A stretch of 64,000 nucleotides of DNA from Imbricaverruca yamaguchii (GCA_034440575.1 JAOTOL010001232.1:1-64000); one strand, 5' to 3'; counted from the stretch's first letter, positions 1 through 11,010 are shown. A program made the numbers and translations. The notes: generated from the letters alone by a model not told the origin.

Positions 1-6
1 GCCACA

Positions 7-720
7 CTAGATCTCCACGCTGGAGCGGGCGTCGACCAGCTCGGTACGCACCGCACCGGGCCGGGCGGTGGTGTTAAACGGCAGCTCACGACCCGCATAT
101 ACGTACAGGCTGGCGGGGGCGGTGGCGGCGTTCGCGCCGTCCAATGGTGTCGTGTTGTAACGATGCACCGCCTCCACGATGGAGTAGGCCTGTCGAGCTG
201 TCATCACCTTCACCGTCCGGTGGTGGCCCTCGACGATGTCGTTCCCGCCCGCCTCATACACCGCCTGGAATCGCAGCTGCAGGCCCCACTGCGCCGCGAG
301 TGCTGCCATGCACCGGCTACGAAACGCGGTAGCATTATCCAACAATATTTCGTCGGGCGCGCCGCGATCCAAAAACATCGTATAGAGATGCCCCGCGATC
401 TCGCCCGCTGTCACGTTACGCAACTTGCGCCACAGCTCGAAACGTGACGGTCCACAGTCGATCACCGACAGGTACGCCACGTCCCGGTAGTGTACCACGT
501 CGATGGCCAGGCGCCGCCAACAGTCCGGCACGCTCAGCTGCCCATGGTCCTATCGGACCGGCGCCGGGTCAATCGATTGGCACACGTTGCAGGCCCGAAC
601 CACCGTTCGTACCGCTGACCGTGACACCCGCGTTTCACGGCACAGCCGCCGCGCGTGTCACAGGGTACGCCGCACCCCTTGATGTCCGCAGCCCTCGTGA
701 ACCGCCCTGATTGATCCACT
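7..720 (-). pseudogene. Retrotransposon integrase (zinc-binding part and DDE core)
   Basis: The integrase inserts the cDNA copy of the element into the genome. At about 570-680 the - strand reads a CxxC pair in the context ACNVCQSIDPAP, matching the second half of the HHCC zinc-binding domain. The open core (531 down to 7) shows the three acidic residues of the rve fold: Asp in LAIDVVHYRD, Asp in LLDNATAF, and Glu in GGNDIVEGHHR. The zinc finger and the core are in different frames, so there is a frameshift near 530-560. The C-terminal DNA-binding domain is beyond the window edge. The integrase assignment is firm. Activity is unlikely. Confidence 0.85.
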
Positions 721-1217
721 CGGGCTTCGCGTCGGGCCGTGGGTCAATGGCGGTCACCACGGCCGGCGCATCGTCGCCATCCTCGTCGGCCGAGGCCGAG
801 TCGCGCAGCCACTCTTTCGGCACACGGGTGAGGATGTCCGCCGGGTTGTCGGCGAACCGCACAAGACCGATCGTCATGGACAGCTTGAACTTCGCAACCA
901 GCTGCCAGATGACGTCGATCCGTCTGCGAATTAACATCTCCCCGTGTGCCTTAGTGCGCAAGCGCGAGCGGCCACTCAGCGCGTCGTCAATCCATTTGTG
1001 CACGGTGGCAGGGTTAGTGCGGAGATCGACGGTACTGAGCCCCCCATCCCACAGCAAGATTGTTACCGCTAAGCGCCGCGTCGAGCTCTGCCATATTAAT
1101 GTGCATAGCGGCCTGCGACTCCGGTCTCAGCCAACTCGCGTCTTCCACGACGCCGCCGTCCGCGTTAGCCACCACTACGCCCGCCACGAGCGAGCTGGCG
1201 TCCGTCCAGACGACCAA
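635..1217 (-). pseudogene. Retrotransposon RNase H domain
   Basis: This domain would degrade the RNA strand of the RNA/DNA hybrid during reverse transcription. Two overlapping open segments on the - strand (1217-1014 and 1057-635) each carry part of it. The first starts with WTDASSLVAGVVV, the first-Asp strand of RNase H. It continues with INMAELDAAL, where the Glu is expected. The second ends in FADNPADILTRVP, the NPAD motif typical of retrotransposon RNase H before the integrase. The split over two frames indicates a frameshift near 1030. It lies between the reverse transcriptase and integrase remnants, as in Ty3-type pol. Confidence 0.75.
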
Positions 1218-1264
1218 CTAGTCTCCGTTCATACATCAGGGGCCGTGGGCCGGGTCAGCCTCGT

Positions 1265-1960
1265 TCAACCGAGCCGCGCAACGCCTCGGTCGACCTGGTC
1301 GACCTGGCCGCGCAACGCCTCGTCACAAATCGGGTCGTCCCACCCGGTCGACAAGGCGTTGGTGCGTCGCTTGAGCCACACGGCCGCCAGCCTGAGCCAG
1401 TCGGCCACGGGCACATGCGACACCAGTCGGCCGCACCAGGCGAACACTGCCCGACGAGTGAGCACCGCCGGCGGGCCCGCCACCGGATTGTCGCGCCTCC
1501 AGTGGAGCGCGCCCTCCTGATTCTGGCTGACGCGGAGCCCGATAAGGCGCGTCCCGGCAGCCGCACGCTCCGGTGGCTTGCGCGCCAGGCCGTACCTCGC
1601 GAAATGCGCCACTACGTAGTCTGCACTGACGACACTCTCGTCCACCAGCAGATCATCTACGTATGGCAACACGCCGCGGGACACGTCCCGGTCGTGGAGC
1701 AGCACAGCTTTCACGACGGCCTTCATCACGAGCGGGGCGATGTTGAGCCCAAAGCCGATCCGCGTTAGACAGTACCGCTGTCCGCGAATCTCGACCGTCT
1801 GATACCACAGCCGTCTGTCCAACCAGATACGCCCTGCGCAGATCAACGACCGCGACACGGGCGCCGTGTCGTCGCCAGCGTCGCAGCTGGTCGACACAGA
1901 CGTCCGCGTCGGCGGTGTGCTCAAGGACGTGACCGTTCAACTCACGGTAGTCCAGAACGG
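1265..1960 (-). pseudogene. Retrotransposon reverse transcriptase
   Basis: The N-terminal palm is read in one frame (about 1952-1800). It has the DYRELN motif and the VDLRRAYL strand, which normally holds the first catalytic Asp. The fingers/palm remainder lies in another frame (1924-1265). That part has LTRIGFGLNIAPLVM, equivalent to the FGL..AP motif, and the catalytic YVDD box at about 1652-1663, followed by a connection region ending in an Asn/Trp-rich segment. The frame change near 1.8-1.9 kb breaks the enzyme. The GLNIAPLVM variant is unlike the usual PFGLxxAPxxF and could help place the clade in a phylogeny. Confidence 0.85.
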
Positions 1961-2172
1961 GGCACACCTTGCCCTTGCCGTCGCCGTGCAGACCCCCACG
2001 TCTGACGCGGCCCGCACTACGACGCCTCCCAGCGCCGTCACCCCGGTCATGACCATAATCATGTCCACGATCAGCGGTCTGTCCGGCACCACCAGGGCCG
2101 CGAGCGTAACCCGCTTGCCCTTTTAGGCCACCACCACACGTGTGACGCCGACACACCTCAGCGTTAACCTCA

Positions 2173-2315
2173 TTAACGGCGCGCAGCAGCACCGACCTCG
2201 GCTCCCACGTCGAGCAGCACCCGTCGTAGATGAGCACATCGGTACATCCCGTGTCTATCAGTGCCCGACGTGCCACGCCGTCCACAGACATTTCCACCAC
2301 CGGGAGCGCGCTCAC
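2173..2315 (-). pseudogene. Retrotransposon aspartic protease remnant
   Basis: An open - strand segment reads VEMSVDGVARRALIDTGCTD, the hydrophobic-hydrophobic-DTG active-site loop of a retropepsin. The catalytic Asp is at about 2253-2255. In this family the protease matures the Gag-Pol polyprotein. It sits directly between the gag/zinc-knuckle region and reverse transcriptase. The same frame runs on into the DYRELN part of the reverse transcriptase, but the intervening residues are low-complexity Gly/Arg, so this stretch is probably shifted. Confidence 0.7.
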
Positions 2316-2329
2316 ACCTCTGGAGACGG

Positions 2330-3023
2330 CGCTTGCCCCCGGCGGAGTTTCCCACTCGTCGCGGGTAGGCGACCGCGAAATGGCCGACGACGCCGCAAGT
2401 CCAAGAGCGCCGCCGCAGGGCCGGGGTCAGACGTCGTGCAGCGGCGGCATGAACCGCGGCCGACGCAGCGGTAGCAGAGGCGGTCACGGCCTCCTCGGTC
2501 GCGCGACGCCTCTCCGCCTTCAACGCCGTGCGTGCGCGTGACAGCGTGCTGAACAGATCCGCTTCTCCTGGCTGGGCTCCCGCCAGCACGACAGCGCTAA
2601 CGGCCGCGGGTAACTCGTTCACAACGCGGTCGCCATCTGCTGGTCCGACACGCCGCGGAACAGGGCGGCGTACTTCTGCAGGCTCGTCAGGAACACATCG
2701 ACGCTCTCGTTGTCCTGGAGTCGGAGCGTCGTGAACACCGCGTGCGCCTTGCAGGCGTCCCGGACCCGGTCGAGCGACCGGCGGTCCTCCGGCGGTAGCT
2801 GCTGCCAGATGGCGAACGCGCCGTCTTTCAGACGCATCGGCAGCACATCCGCAGGCGACGCACCCCGGTACTCGCACAGCAGGACCGCTTGCGTGTACCA
2901 GCCCACGACGTCGCCGGTTCCGTCAAAGGTGTCGATCAGGCACGGATCAAACTTCTGACCGGCCGGCGACTCGTCTGCCACTCGCACTACCGTAACAGAG
3001 TCCTCACTCCCGGGCCCCAGCAT
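2330..3023 (-). pseudogene. Retrotransposon Gag with degenerate zinc knuckle
   Basis: The N-terminal part (3023-2620) has the look of a retrotransposon capsid: a Trp-Tyr helix (VVGWYTQAVLLCEYRG), then ADVLPMRLKDGAFAIWQQLP, then a RLQDNESVDVFLTSLQKYAA segment. The ATG at 3023 is the first start in the frame. A second frame (to about 2360) carries SWTCGVVGHFAVAYPRR. This resembles a CCHC knuckle in which the first and last Cys have become Ser and Tyr. The loss of zinc ligands and the frame change show decay. Gag would form the particle that packages element RNA. Confidence 0.7.
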
Positions 3024-3890
3024 CGCAACACAAACAAGGGCCGAAATAGCTTATAGTTCACGAAGAGAAAACCTTGATGTCAGCACCGTGTATTCCTCAG
3101 CGATCGGCGGTAACCAGACTGGCCCCCGCACAGCACACACCCTGCCAGGTCAACTTGACACCGCTCCCGCGTTTCGGATATCCCCGATCGCTGATTGGTT
3201 CATCCCGCACACGCCCCACCAGGCCACGTATCCGGCCGGCCCGACTCGGTCACGAGGTCGCCGCACTGGATGACTCATCTGCCGGCATCTTGGGGCTAGT
3301 ACCAGTGCCACCTCACATGCAATCCCACTATACATCCTTTAATCAAAATATTCAATTTCACATGCGACCACATTATGCTTCTGGCGTTCCCCAAGCTTAA
3401 GCTATAGGGAGATCCGCTGACATGACAGCCTTAGAACAAAATTGACGATTACTAACGACCATTATACTGGAGTCTAAGTGGTATCAGCTGATGCAGAAAT
3501 TGTGATTGTATCCATCACAGGTGGGGCAAAATCTCTAGATGGCATATTTTCTTTGTTTTTGACAATTATCTTGAAGATTTTGCATCTAGCGGCCGCGGCC
3601 TCCATGCGACCCAATGGCATGCTTTCAGTTCGAGCATCGGCCGCGAGGTGCAAACGAAGCGCCACCAGTAGCGTGGCTGTGCACGTCCCCTATCGAAAAC
3701 ATTCCTAACCTAGCATATAACCTAACCTAAGTACCCTTCCTAAATCCCAAGCCTAAATTTAGATCAGGTTGCATTAGTTAATGACAGAATACTGTGGCCA
3801 TGAAACAACGGCAACCCTCATATCAATTTGTACTGTCCAATTTGGCAACAACAAGCAAGTGATGTCATTGGCAGATGGGTAAATTTGGGC
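3024..3890. other. Intergenic, no gene recognised
   Basis: AT-rich DNA right of the gag remnant. It should contain the LTR of that element if one survives, but I see no clear TG...CA-bounded repeat. Around 3705-3735 there are a few CCTAA/CCTAACC words resembling the arthropod telomere repeat, too few to be an array. Confidence 0.5.
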
Positions 3891-3894
3891 AACC

Positions 3895-4200
3895 GGAAAA
3901 GTGTACGTAAAGCAAATGTGCGTATGGCAGATGTACGTACGCAAATGTACGTAAGAAAATGCACGTAAGCGCAGATGTACGTATGGCAATTGTACGTACG
4001 CGCAGATGTAGGTATGGCTAATGTACGTAAGCGCAAATGTACGTATTGCAAATGTACGTATGCGCAAAAGTACGTATGGCAATTGTACGTATGTGGATAT
4101 ATACGCACGCGCAAATGTACCTTAGAGCAAATGTACGTATGGCATATGCACCTAACCAAATGTGCTTAAACGCAAAAGCACGTAAGCTTAAATGTGCGTA
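3895..4200 (+). repeat. Tandem array of 15-16 bp units, left arm (GCAAATGTACGTATG)
   Basis: About twenty diverged units with consensus GCAAATGTACGTATG or GCAAATGTACGTATGC follow each other. The palindromic core GTACGTA is the best-kept part. The same unit reappears in reverse orientation at 4250-4650, so the two arrays face each other across a 50-bp AT-rich centre. Confidence 0.85.
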
Positions 4201-4249
4201 CGTACATTTATTACATTATTTATTATATATTTACTATATTATTACATTG

Positions 4250-4650
4250 GTTCATACGTACATTTCCTCTCGCATTCTTTTACGCGTAGATACTGTTGCG
4301 CTGACGTACATTTGCGTTTGCGTACTTTTACGCTTACGTACTTTTGCGCACGCGTAGATTGGCGCATACGTACTTTTGCCCATACGCACATTTGCGTTTG
4401 CGTATTTTTGCGCTTACGTACATTTGCGCATACGTACATTTGCGCATATGTACATTTGCGCTTACGCACTTTTACGCATACGTACATTTGCGCATACGTA
4501 TATTTGCCATACGTACATTTGCTATTACGTACATTAGCCATATGTACATCTGTGCTAACGTACAATTGCCATATGTACATTTATTTACGTACATTTGCTT
4601 ACGTACATCTGCCATACGTACATTTGTCCTTACATACATTTGTCGCAGAA
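4250..4650 (-). repeat. Tandem array of 15-16 bp units, right arm (inverted)
   Basis: About 25 units reading CATACGTACATTTGC on the + strand, the reverse complement of the 3895-4200 units. Together with the left arm this makes a ~750-bp imperfect inverted repeat around 4200-4250. The ORFs seen here are a by-product of the repeat and contain only repeated Tyr/Val/Arg/Thr words. Confidence 0.85.
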
Positions 4651-4659
4651 TCGTAAATT

Positions 4660-5299
4660 TGTGCTTTAATTGTTTTGTCAATTCTTGGAATCCATTCGTC
4701 TAATTCGGTGTTTATGAATCCTGCTAAGATCATGGAACCACTCGTTCTTTGTGCAATTGCTTAATTTTGAATGTATGCGCAAAATAACACCAAAATGGCA
4801 TTTGAGTTATTATAATACCATAGCATAGCCTACTATTCCCCAGTATTTCATACTTTAAACATGAAGCCCTATGGATTGTACCTCCCCAATGAGTTTTTGA
4901 TCGCTCGTTTCCTCCATGCATTATGCCCTTACGACTTTCAGAAGTCAACACCCTTGCTAGGTAGATACTGATGATTAATAAAAATTTAACGCTACATCAT
5001 CCGGCTAAATCACAGCTTGGCGAGCATCTAATCGTTTATAGTAATAGCACAGAAACACGACCATAGTGCGCATGTTGTGTATTTCACAACACGATCAATT
5101 GCAACCCATCATTTATGGGGAATTAACAAACTTGATACTGCCAAGAACCATTGAAGGTAGTCATTTAGTGCAAGGCAATCGACATCGTGTACCTGATCCA
5201 GTATTCAGTATATAAAAAAAAACAGCTAGCGAGAGTTGGGCTGTCTGCGCGAAGTGGAGCACCTCCGGCAGGGGGGCATATCGATCTATGAACAATCGA
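4660..5299. other. Intergenic, no feature seen
   Basis: AT-rich DNA with no recognised coding or repeat signal. Confidence 0.4.
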
Positions 5300-5380
5300 A
5301 TGTGTTTTTCTGTGTGTGTGTAAGAGGTTGGGGTGCTAGGATGTAGCACCCCCTCTTACACACACACAGACAAACACACT
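5300..5380. repeat. Strong hairpin / short inverted repeat
   Basis: The left arm (about 5302-5338) and right arm (about 5344-5379) are complementary over ~35 bp with a 3-nt bulge and a few mismatches, closing on a loop of about five bases (GGATG). The inner stem pairs GGGGTGCTA with TAGCACCCC. The outer stem pairs TGTGTGTGTAAGAGG with its complement. It could be a tiny MITE or fold as a foldback RNA. Confidence 0.7.
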
Positions 5381-5674
5381 TAGGAAAAGCTGACACTGAC
5401 TTAAGTAATTACTGGCAGCTGATAGCAGTGTCGCCCCTTCAGTCAAGTCCCCGTATGACAATTCCTGGATCCCCTGGTCATCAGAGTGTCATGGGTGGTG
5501 AAGGTGCCAATTGAGGGGTACAATCAAATATTTGTATGGGTGGTGAAGGTGTTGAATCAGGGAACCTAACCGGAAATTGCGTTGAGCTGGGGATGGGACA
5601 GGGTAAGGGGTGGAAGACTGGGGATGGTGCCTTCCTATGGAAAGTTGGCGCCCTCTGACCGGGAAGATGCTCCC

Positions 5675-5745
5675 TCCAGGTAGGCTTGAACCCTAAGTAG
5701 GCTTGAACTTTAGGTCGACTTGAACTCCAGGCAGGCTTCCCACAC
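5675..5745 (+). repeat. Short tandem repeat, ~18 bp unit
   Basis: Four diverged copies of GTAGGCTTGAACYYTAG follow one another. Around them (5390-6050) is G-rich, low-complexity DNA without a gene, including a run of 13 G at about 5904. Confidence 0.55.
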
Positions 5746-6052
5746 CCCACTCTTCAGCCAAATGCTGAGAGGAAAATTTTCCTCACGCCACGTAAAAATT
5801 CCTGGATCCGCCGCTGTGTGGGCGGGAGGGTGGGATGGGAAGTGGTGTCTGCATTCCTTGTTTAGAAATGTGTCATGCATACTTACAATTACATTTACAA
5901 TTGTGGGGGGGGGGGAGTATCCGGCGATCCTAGTTCTGAATATGCTTCTTAATATTTTGAACAGGCTTTTATAACGAAAGAAATACTTATTTTTGTGAGG
6001 AAAGCATTGACCCATTTGGAAATAAATTCCACGAAATCTGGGGACTTTATAT

Positions 6053-6056
<4 letters not shown>

Positions 6057-6136
<80 letters not shown>
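6057..6136. repeat. (AT)n microsatellite
   Basis: Uninterrupted AT dinucleotides over about 80 bp. The Tyr-Ile ORFs across it are artefacts. Confidence 0.95.
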
Positions 6137-6139
<3 letters not shown>

Positions 6140-6256
6140 TATATATGTATACACATACATATATGTATGTACAGATGTAACATCGCATCGCACATGTCCC
6201 CACTTTATCACGCCATGCAAATAATTTCCTCCTTTCTCTATTATTATCCCTTTCTA

Positions 6257-6500
6257 TTAAGTCTTTCCGGTCAGATCCTCACGTCTCGGGAGGGCGGGGA
6301 TTCTTATATGCTCACCTCTAATTTCCAAACTAAGCGTTGCACGAAAACACAAGTAGTGTCATCGGAAATCGATCGACGAGTAGGGCCCAAAACCTGCCCC
6401 AAGATTGCATCCCACGAAATCGTATCGCCAAAATTGACGTCACTAGGGGTCTATGTGATCTCGACTGAACATGCTTTTGGCTCTGGGGAGTTCATTTTAG
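6257..6500 (+). mobile_element. Family A TTAA element, 5' fragment
   Basis: It starts with TTAA followed by GTCTTTCCGGTCAGATCCTC. It then matches in order the other copies (45475-46297, 50096-50939, reverse 37139-37983): ACTAAGCGT/CGCACGAAA, a CATTGGAAA-like segment, CGACGAGTAGGGCCC, and TGACGTCACTAGGGG. It is truncated on the right. Confidence 0.75.
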
Positions 6501-6699
6501 GAGAGATTGTAAAAACAAAACACAACAAAACTAGATACCTCTGGGATCTGGGTACCTCAGGCAAGCTGGCCGTGTTGCTCCAGACGTTTCCGTCGCATGT
6601 CGTAAATCATTCCATTCTATGTCGGGAATTGAATATTGTTAAATATTAATATTGAAGCTGCTGGCAAAAACTGATTAGGAATGTCTTGTTAATGGCACC

Positions 6700-8050
6700 A
6701 ATGCGCTAAATCTGTCATCGTGATAACGTAATGAATCTGTCAGGTATATTTGGCTTCAAGCTGACCCACAACATGAGCTGTACAAAATAAGACTATTTAT
6801 GGCTTGTTCAGGGGGGTCAGATCATGACCTATTTTGATCCAGGCTTGACACCTCAGACAAAGTAAAAGCATTCCTCCAGACACCTCGTGACATGCTCTTT
6901 CACGTTGTGCAAACCACTTCCTTCCATCCATATTATTCAAGGGTTTAATTACCAATATGGCATCGGCACCAAAACCAGTGCCCCCACATTGATGCATTGA
7001 TAATCTAAGGCTGTCAAAGTCACCTACCTATGATGAGGCCATACTCTACTTCAAGCTGACTAACGTGTTCTGCACAAGATGACACCACGCATGAACTATG
7101 TTGTCACAGGTTAAGTCGTGACTTATTTCATCTGGTGTGACCTGGATCCTGGCGGGAGGGTAAAGCCCTTTCCCAAACGTTCTAAATCATGCTAACTTGC
7201 GTCTTGCTAATCATTTCCCTTTACATACCTTTTATTCAGTATTTTAAATCGCAATATGGCAACGACCGTCAAAATATGCGAAGTTCCAACTACTTAGTAA
7301 TTACACAAATATTCTAAATCAGCGAAAATGACATGGGCCACATAGGTTGAATCTAAGTCATGACATAATCTCCGAGAACATCGGTACCTTTCGTTGAGTA
7401 CATGGTATAGGTTAGTTTCCAACCAAATATCTCATGCTTGTATGCTGACACCTACTTCTTCGGTGGACTATCATCATGTTGGGATGCAAAATATTCAGTA
7501 ATAGAGATAGAAGGGAATGGTTTGCGCGACTTGATAGAGCATGTTATAAAGCGTCTGGAACAAAGGCTTCACCTCGCCCGAGGCATCCATATTTCACTGA
7601 GGAACAATATTTCATGTCGCCTGGCCTGCGACAATATAAGTCATTAATGGTGTCATCTTGTAGCTTGTGATTTGGGTCAGCATGAAGCAAAGCATGGCAT
7701 GTTTATTTATGCATTCGATTGTTTTAGAGCATTTGTATATTAAAGGTCTGTGGGACTTTATTTGTGCGGCCTGTTGCCATACTGGGATTAAAAATACTTG
7801 ATGATGCAGATAGAAGGAAGTGGTTCTCGTTTTCCTTCTTACCTAGGAAGTGTCTTACGGATAAAGTGTCTCCTTTCTCACTTCTCACTTTCTTTTCCCT
7901 CTCACAATGCATGTACAACTTTTGGAGCAGTTTTATTTTGCCTAAGGCATGCAGGTCACCGGCGACAAACTAGCGTATGATCTGACGGCTGACAATACGG
8001 GTGACTAATTACGTCATCAAGTGCTACATATAATGTCAGTTAACTTGCAG
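6700..8050. repeat. ~300-bp satellite monomers, two - then two +
   Basis: A conserved block (GTTGCCATAYTGGGATTAAA followed by AGATAGAAGG and a GTGGTTTGCGCGACTTGATA-like stretch) recurs. Its anchor lies at about 6965 and 7265 on the - strand and about 7480 and 7780 on the + strand. Spacing is ~300 bp within each orientation. The orientation switches near 7.3-7.45 kb. Copies are strongly diverged. Two more + copies lie at 10.44-11.0 kb, beyond the inserted non-LTR element. Confidence 0.65.
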
Positions 8051-8069
8051 CTAAATATAGCTTGTGTGT

Positions 8070-10400
8070 ATCAATCAATAAATCAATCAATCCTTGTATT
8101 GGTACCAAGAGGCACTCAGCATCAAATGTCAAAAACGGTTTTTAAAAAAAGTGGGGCAGGAGGCTACTAAAACATTAAGAAACACATGCATACAATACTC
8201 AAACATTCTCACGAACAGCTCTTCTCAGCGCCTCCTTCAGCTTAAACTTAAAAGTCCGTTGCATATTCTCGGCCCTAACTTCCTCGGGGAGACTGTTCCA
8301 AAGAACTGCAGCACGGTACATGAAAGAGCGTTGCGCAAAAGAAGTTTTCAGGCGCGGGCGCTCTACTGAAAACGGCGTTGATCGCGTAGATCGAGAGTTG
8401 ACATCACTTCTCAATGTCACAAGATCACCCAGGGTTTCAGGTGCTCCCGAGTGATGCACTGCAAAATGAACCAGTGAGCAATCCCTAATGTGGACAAAGC
8501 GTTGAAAGTTAGGCCAGCCTAACCGTTCAATAACATGCGATATATGACCATAGCGAGAGGTCCTAGTCATGATCCTAGCCGCCCTCATTATGAATTTTTG
8601 GATTCGCACGCGCTCGGTGTCACATGCAGCAGACCAGATTGAGCAACAGTACATTACATGGGGGAAAACTAGTGCAAGCACTAACTTGGACAGCGTTTCT
8701 TCAGTAAGAGAACGTACATGCATGGTTAGAGGAAAGATAATGCGGTTACATTTCTTAGCAATATCGCCAATTTGTTCACTCCATGTTAACGATTCGTCCA
8801 TGGTCACACCCAGGTTCTTGATAGATGAGACATGTTAAATATCCGATCCAACAACAGATAGGCTGATGCTAGGTAGCCGGGCGATCATCTAGCGAGAACC
8901 AAAAATCACAATTTGCGTTTTAGATGGGTTGAACTTGAGAAGATTTACACGGTACCACGAGCATATGTTATAGTTTCCAAGCACGATTCGAGACACGTTT
9001 TGCTTACATCATGTCGTCCAATTTCGATGACAACATCGCCTGTGTGTCGTCAGCGTATGCAACGACTTTAAAGACATTGCCTATGTGCGAGAGAAGATCA
9101 TTTGTGTACAACAAGAGCAGAATTGGACCGCACAAACTTCCTTGTGGAACACCACAGGATACGTTGCATACAAGTATTCCGGACCGAACTACCTGTCTGC
9201 GATTTGAAAGGTAAGATCTAAACCAAGAGCTGTCGATGCCGTACCACTCTAATTTGGTTAAGAGTCGGCTACGAGACACGCAATCGAGGGCACCATACAA
9301 ATCTACTGATGCGAGCAGACAAACGCGGCGCCTTTCGGTGCAATTTGTTACATAAGCTACTACATCAGCAAGGGCAATTTCAATAGAGTGAAGTGGTCGA
9401 TAGGCATGTTGAGAGTTGTTAAGAAGACAATTTCGGTAGAGATACGCAGTGAGCTGGTTGACTATTAACATCTCGCACAGTTTTGACACGTTACTCAAGA
9501 TCGAGATGGGCCTATAACACTTGGGATCGTCATGGCAGCCTTTGTTGAAGATTGGTACGATTTCAGCCAACTTCCACAGTTCCGGAAAAGTACATGACGA
9601 TAAACTTGATTATGTGCAAAATATGTACACACACCGAAGGAAACGACATATTGAGTAATTTAAAGGACACATCGTCGTTACCACGAGCACTGGTAGGATT
9701 TAAATCACGCAGGGCATGAGAGTGTTCGGGAAGAGTGGCGGGCTTCAGCTTGAATGCTGAGCTAACAACGCGCGGAGGGCGAGGTTGATGCGCTTATTTG
9801 GGCCTAAATCCCCTAAAGAATGCAAAGCAGCAGCCACGCGCTTGCCAGTCGAAGCAAAATGCCGGTTTTGATCGTCAGCGAACAACTCTTTCTCTTGGTT
9901 GGAACGTGATGGTTCAGTTGATGGTGGAGTTGTCTTCTTCTGAAAGAGATGACGTCGAACGTACGGCCAGACGTGGTCATTTTCTTCCGAAGTCCGATCG
10001 AAGAAACGGCTTTTGGCGACCACGAGCTCAGTGGAGGTCCGTTGATTTAGCTCATGATAGAGTTGCCAATCCTCGGCATTCCCGGATCGGTCCGCTTGGC
10101 TGTGAGCCCAGTCACGTCGGAGGGTCAGGGCGCGGAGGTCAACATTCTCAGCGATCCAGAGTGGCACTGAGCGGCGATTCGCGAACTTCGTGACGGTAAG
10201 GCAGTGAGCATCTATGAAGCATTTCCAGATGTTCAACCATGCGTTCCACTTGTCAACTGTATTGGCCTCATACAGGCCAGACCAGTCCACCATGAGAAAA
10301 GCCAGGGGCAGCTGACCAGGGAGGAGGTGACGGTTGCGCTGAAGTGATCTTTTGGCGTTGAAACGACGGACGGTTTATTTTAGCTGTGACTGTGACTGCC
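8070..10400 (-). mobile_element. Non-LTR retrotransposon (CR1/Jockey-like), 5'-truncated and broken
   Basis: On the - strand the order is EN-RT linker (10400-9745), reverse transcriptase (9570-9004), then a C-terminal domain (8807-8199). The frame changes between them, so it is dead. The + strand block ATCAATCAATAAATCAATCA at 8072-8092 reads on the - strand as a short (GATT)n tail, the kind of 3' microsatellite end seen in CR1/Jockey-type elements. The apurinic endonuclease domain is mostly missing, as is usual for 5'-truncated copies. It splits the ~300-bp satellite found on both sides. Confidence 0.85.
9004..9570 (-). pseudogene. Non-LTR reverse transcriptase domain
   Basis: Reverse transcriptase that would copy element RNA at the nicked target. 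Motifs in order: CYRPISILSNVSKLCE, QHAYRPLHSIEIAL, the Asp strand ASVDLYGALDCVSRS (normally D..KAFD), GVPQGSLCGPILLLLYTNDL, and the catalytic VVAYADDTQ at about 9045-9068. The Phe of the AFD motif is Leu here (ALD), and stops flank the segment. The downstream thumb and C-terminal domain continue in another frame at 8807-8199 (LVLALVFPHVMYCCSIW, then LWNSLPEEVR near the end). Confidence 0.9.
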
Positions 10401-10439
10401 CGGTGAAGCTAAGGGACATTCGTGCAACGACAAATCCGT

Positions 10440-10802
10440 TGGAATTTTGTCTTTTGGGCCGACCGTTGAAATGTTGGGATTAAAAGTAATTACCAAGAAA
10501 GATAGAACAAAATAGCTTGCACGACGCGAAGAAGCACGTCACAATACGTCTGGAGGAACGCTTTGATCTTGGCCTAGGCACCTATGTCACACTGGATTAA
10601 AATAGTAATGCCCTGACCTTTGATAACATTAATCATGTATGATGCCATGATGTATAGCACATGGTATAGGTCAGTTTGAAACCAAATATAGCGATATGTG
10701 TCCCTTGGACAGATTTCATAGTTCCTGTCATTAACAAAGTGTTGACACCTTGTTTTTCCTTGACCTTTGCCACATCAGGATTCAAAACATTAAATAATGC
10801 AC

Positions 10803-10866
<64 letters not shown>

Positions 10867-11010
10867 GGAGAGAGAGAGAGAGAGAGAAGGAAAGAGTTTA
10901 CGCAGTGCGAAAGAGGATGGTGCCATGATCCCGGTCTGTCGTATGATCTGTGCATTTCATACCGCTTTATAAGAATATTTTTCAGAACGTGTGTAGCGCT
11001 TTCAGGACCA
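10440..11010 (+). repeat. ~300-bp satellite monomers (continuation)
   Basis: Two further diverged copies of the block described at 6.7-8.0 kb, with anchors at about 10470 and 10770, again ~300 bp apart. The second is interrupted by the AT/AG microsatellite at 10807-10890. Confidence 0.6.
10807..10890. repeat. (AT)n(AG)n compound microsatellite
   Basis: About 38 bp of AT dinucleotides followed by ~40 bp of AG/GA. Confidence 0.9.

Larger units (their letters stand above)
7..3023 (-). mobile_element. Decayed LTR retrotransposon gag-pol remnant (Ty3/gypsy-like), cut by the window edge
   Basis: Read on the - strand, the domains run gag, zinc knuckle, aspartic protease, reverse transcriptase, RNase H, integrase. 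This is the order of Ty3/gypsy-type or BEL-type LTR elements. No single frame stays open: gag changes frame near 2.6-2.8 kb, reverse transcriptase near 1.8-1.9 kb, and RNase H lies in two frames. The copy is therefore a pseudogene. It is clearly GC-richer than the AT-rich DNA beyond 3.3 kb, which fits a fairly recent arrival from a family with its own base composition. The 3' part, including any LTR, lies left of the window. I could not identify a 5' LTR or primer-binding site in 3024-3420. The order rules out Copia-type elements, but the clade is not settled from motifs alone. Confidence 0.85.

Noticed and set aside
3774..4703. ORFs of 60-155 codons rich in Tyr, Thr, His
   Set aside because: Translations of the GTACGTA arrays. 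The same words appear in several frames and on both strands.
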